This document shows, piece after piece, positions 62,058-64,000 of a stretch of DNA of 64,000 nt. The DNA is taken from the NCBI RefSeq assembly GCF_008386505.1, contig NZ_VUNZ01000001.1, positions 1,419,937 through 1,483,936 of the forward strand. Reading direction: 5' to 3'. The notes under the pieces are model-generated. The model searched no databases and was not told where the DNA came from. It was given only the letters and a program-made list of their open reading frames with translations. The DNA is from Chryseobacterium sediminis. GTDB taxonomy: Bacteria; Bacteroidota; Bacteroidia; Flavobacteriales; Weeksellaceae. A program made the translations under genes and the position numbers. Within the stretch, counting starts at the first letter, position 1. The number at the start of each line of letters is the position of its first letter.

Positions 62058-63017
62058 ATGGAAGGTTACAAAGAAAATTTTCTGGGAGATAGTTTTGTAG
62101 TTGGAATACCTAATTATGAAGAGTACACAGATGATATTGCTTTGAATAATCAAACATCAAAACATCTATTAGATTATATATATTATAGTGTAATCCAAAG
62201 TAAAAGTAGAAGAGTTCCTATTATTAGCGCAAGCAATATTTATAGAACAAAATTTGAAAAAGCAGATAGAATAGGAAATTTTAAGCAAGATGATAGGATT
62301 AAAACTGAGGAACAATTAACGTCAAATGATTACACAAAATTAAATACTCTTAAAACTGCAAGTATTGAAAAAGGACATATGACTAAAAGAGAAGATGTGC
62401 AATGGGATATTAATGGTGATATTCCTAATGCTCAAAAGGCTGCCCAAAGTACCTTCTTTTACCCAAATGCAGTTCCACAACATGATTCTTTAAATAATGG
62501 ACCTTGGAAACATTTAGAAAATGCTGTTATTATAAAAGGTAGAGTACCAGAGCCAGTAAAGGTTTCAGTCTTTACCGGTCCTGTTTTAGATAAATCAGAT
62601 CCAGAGTTTAAAGCAATGCTTCATGATGGCTCAGTATTTAAAATTCCAGTTTTATTTTGGAAAGTAATCTATTATTTAAAAGAAGATGGTAAACTTTACA
62701 GAGCAGGATTTTTAATGGGTCAAATTAATCCTTTAAGAAAGGATAATCTAATTAATGAAATTGGAATTAGAGACTTTGATATAATTGAAAAAAAATCATC
62801 ATTGAAACCCTTCCTTGATTTTAAAGAAGATGAAAACTATCAAGTTTCAGTATTATTAATAGAAGAGCTAACTAAACTAAAATTTCAAGATGCTATAGAC
62901 AGACATCAAGATAAAAAACCTACAATTTTGACACTTCAAGAAGTCCAAATTCGAAATTTTGATGAAAGTATAGTTAACCAAGAATCTAATTATGAAATTT
63001 CCGGGTTAATAGTTTAA
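62058..63017 (+). CDS. DNA/RNA non-specific endonuclease (NUC1, His-Me finger) in the defence operon
   Basis: The 319-aa protein carries the NUC1-type beta-beta-alpha metal site. The general base His107 lies in EKGHMTKRED, equivalent to the DRGH motif. The metal-binding Asn137 lies in the block PNAVPQHDSLNNGPWKHLE, equivalent to the NxxPQ...NxGxWxxLE pattern of Serratia-type nucleases. The N-terminal 60 residues are unusual; there is no signal peptide, so it acts in the cytoplasm and must be held inactive. It starts 2 bp after the caspase stop, so it could be the caspase substrate: cleavage may free the nuclease. That activation step is inference. Confidence 0.85.
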   Translation: MEGYKENFLGDSFVVGIPNYEEYTDDIALNNQTSKHLLDYIYYSVIQSKSRRVPIISASNIYRTKFEKADRIGNFKQDDRIKTEEQLTSNDYTKLNTLKTASIEKGHMTKREDVQWDINGDIPNAQKAAQSTFFYPNAVPQHDSLNNGPWKHLENAVIIKGRVPEPVKVSVFTGPVLDKSDPEFKAMLHDGSVFKIPVLFWKVIYYLKEDGKLYRAGFLMGQINPLRKDNLINEIGIRDFDIIEKKSSLKPFLDFKEDENYQVSVLLIEELTKLKFQDAIDRHQDKKPTILTLQEVQIRNFDESIVNQESNYEISGLIV

Positions 63018-63026
63018 TATATAAAT

Positions 63027-63521
63027 ATGAAAAGTACTAAAAACGTTTTTATTTCTCATCCTACACCTCATAATAAGTATCAAGAAGTTTTTTTGTCTCA
63101 TATAAGAAGCGAGCTAGAGAAGCATGAATTACATCCTATTAATCTAGGAATAAATAATTGGAGTTTTAAAAGTCCTTTACAACCTATTAAAGATTTAATA
63201 GATAATTGTGTTGCAGCGATAATCATAGGGCTAGAAAGACATCATTGTTATATTGGCTATGAAAAAGAATTTACAAAACACTCCAAGGAAACAACTCATA
63301 AATATACTTCTTCTCCTTGGGTTCAAATTGAAGCAGGAATGGCATATCAAGCAGGACTTCCATTACTAATTTTAAAGGAAAATATAATATATAGTGAAGG
63401 AATTTTTGATCCACAAGTTAGTGATTCTTTTGTTTTTGATTTTGAATTAAGAAAAATGCAAAAACAACTATCTCCTGAAATAAAAGAAATAATTCTAAGT
63501 TGGACAAAACATATTAATTAA
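63027..63521 (+). CDS. Second TIR-like / nucleotide-binding protein
   Basis: This 164-aa protein has a TIR/flavodoxin-like alpha/beta fold: opening strand NVFISHPTP (6-14), helix, strand AAIIIGLERH (63-72), and the motif SPWVQIEAGMAYQAGLPLLIL (split at 97-116). The Glu102 in WVQIEAG is at the place of the TIR catalytic Glu, but the surrounding pattern also fits nucleoside deoxyribosyltransferase-like or cyclic-nucleotide sensing folds. It is 9 bp from the nuclease gene and 8 bp from the next TIR gene, so it belongs to the operon. It could make, sense or degrade the signal. Confidence 0.6.
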   Translation: MKSTKNVFISHPTPHNKYQEVFLSHIRSELEKHELHPINLGINNWSFKSPLQPIKDLIDNCVAAIIIGLERHHCYIGYEKEFTKHSKETTHKYTSSPWVQIEAGMAYQAGLPLLILKENIIYSEGIFDPQVSDSFVFDFELRKMQKQLSPEIKEIILSWTKHIN

Positions 63522-63529
63522 TTTATATT

Positions 63530-64000
63530 ATGCCATTATTTACTAGTGATTATTTAAGAAGGCAATCAAGTGAAACATTAATTACCGAAAGTAAACGACT
63601 TTTTTCTTCTCAAGATAAATCAAATTTAAAGTTTGATATTTTTTTATCACATAGCTATTTAGATAGAAATGAAGTTTTTGGTTTATATAGAGAATTATCT
63701 TCTATGGGATATTTAGTATATGTTGACTGGATTGTTGATTCTGATTTAGATAGAAGTAATGTTACGAAGGCTTCTGCTGAATTAATCAGAAATAGAATGA
63801 AAAATTCGAAAAGTTTATTATTAGCTATTTCAACCAATGCTGCTATTTCGAAATGGATGCCTTGGGAACTGGGATATGTTGATGGTAATACTAATAGATG
63901 CGCAATAATTCCTGTTGCACAAAATAATGTTAATTATAATACATTTGAAAGAGTAGAATATTTAAAATTATACCCATATTTAGATAGAGCAACAATGATG
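63530..64000 (+). CDS. TIR-domain protein, incomplete at window end
   Basis: Beginning at ATG 63530, 157 codons are open to the window end. The TIR domain is clear: KFDIFLSHSYLD (34-45), LYRELSSMGYLVYVDW (52-67), SKSLLLAISTNAAIS (93-107) and the catalytic Glu in WMPWELGYVDG (Glu113, equivalent to the W..E..Y motif of NADases such as ThsB). The 34-residue N-terminal leader is polar. Such TIR proteins consume NAD+ to make cyclic ADP-ribose-type signals that activate an effector. The C-terminal part lies outside the window. Confidence 0.82.
   Translation, partial: MPLFTSDYLRRQSSETLITESKRLFSSQDKSNLKFDIFLSHSYLDRNEVFGLYRELSSMGYLVYVDWIVDSDLDRSNVTKASAELIRNRMKNSKSLLLAISTNAAISKWMPWELGYVDGNTNRCAIIPVAQNNVNYNTFERVEYLKLYPYLDRATMM

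Overview
The window looks like a chromosomal segment from a Bacteroidota bacterium, most likely a Flavobacteriales member close to Chryseobacterium. It is AT-rich, Shine-Dalgarno sequences are scarce, several upstream regions carry TAnnTTTG-type -7 boxes, and the protein families are typical of that group. No rRNA, tRNA, CRISPR array or transposase gene was seen.

About 1-48 kb is one extracellular contractile injection system (eCIS, Afp/PVC/AlgoCIS-like) locus. A divergent promoter region at 40.5-41.0 kb drives two arms. The minus arm runs 40464 -> 15911: tail terminator (Pvc16/DUF4255), three sheaths, two identical tube proteins, an Afp5-like tube protein, a 53-aa DUF5908 protein (33135-33296), LysM protein, VgrG-like spike, PAAR tip, gp25, and two large Afp11/Afp12-like baseplate proteins. 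It ends with two paralogous PKD-rich proteins, one carrying a vWA domain, and a Cys-rich beta protein. The plus arm encodes a Cys-cluster protein, the CIS tape-measure/assembly protein (GTG start), an AAA+ ATPase and a large effector ending in a nucleotidyltransferase-type toxin domain, followed by a likely immunity gene. At 1-15 kb on the minus strand lie a phage-style holin, a giant second effector with candidate immunity genes, three paralogous fibre-like proteins, a second AAA+ ATPase, a u-spanin-like lipoprotein and the start of a GH24 endolysin. A plus-strand cI/LexA-like repressor (15177-15839) with palindromic operators, plus holin, spanin and endolysin, suggests phage-type control and release by lysis.

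48-59 kb is mostly ordinary chromosome: a SpoT/MESH1-like HD hydrolase, an amidohydrolase and an operon egtD-egtB-ABC ATPase-ABC permease/binding-protein fusion. This is ergothioneine synthesis next to a probable EgtUV-type ergothioneine importer, and the binding domain of the fusion reads as circularly permuted relative to OpuCC-type proteins. A secreted MG2/TonB-plug-like protein follows, then a patch of dispersed repeats.

60.7-64 kb is a visibly AT-rich, tightly packed plus-strand operon running off the window end: a TIR-like (MTH538/DUF1863-type) protein, a caspase-like protease with a C-terminal winged-helix-like region, a NUC1-type DNA/RNA non-specific endonuclease, a second TIR-like protein and a canonical TIR-domain protein. 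It resembles TIR-plus-caspase (Thoeris-like) antiphage systems but has an added nuclease and several TIR-type proteins. It is the best candidate here for an undescribed system. The next most interesting features are the eCIS lysis and regulation circuitry, a promoter-proximal motif shared across the eCIS locus, and the ergothioneine synthesis/import unit.
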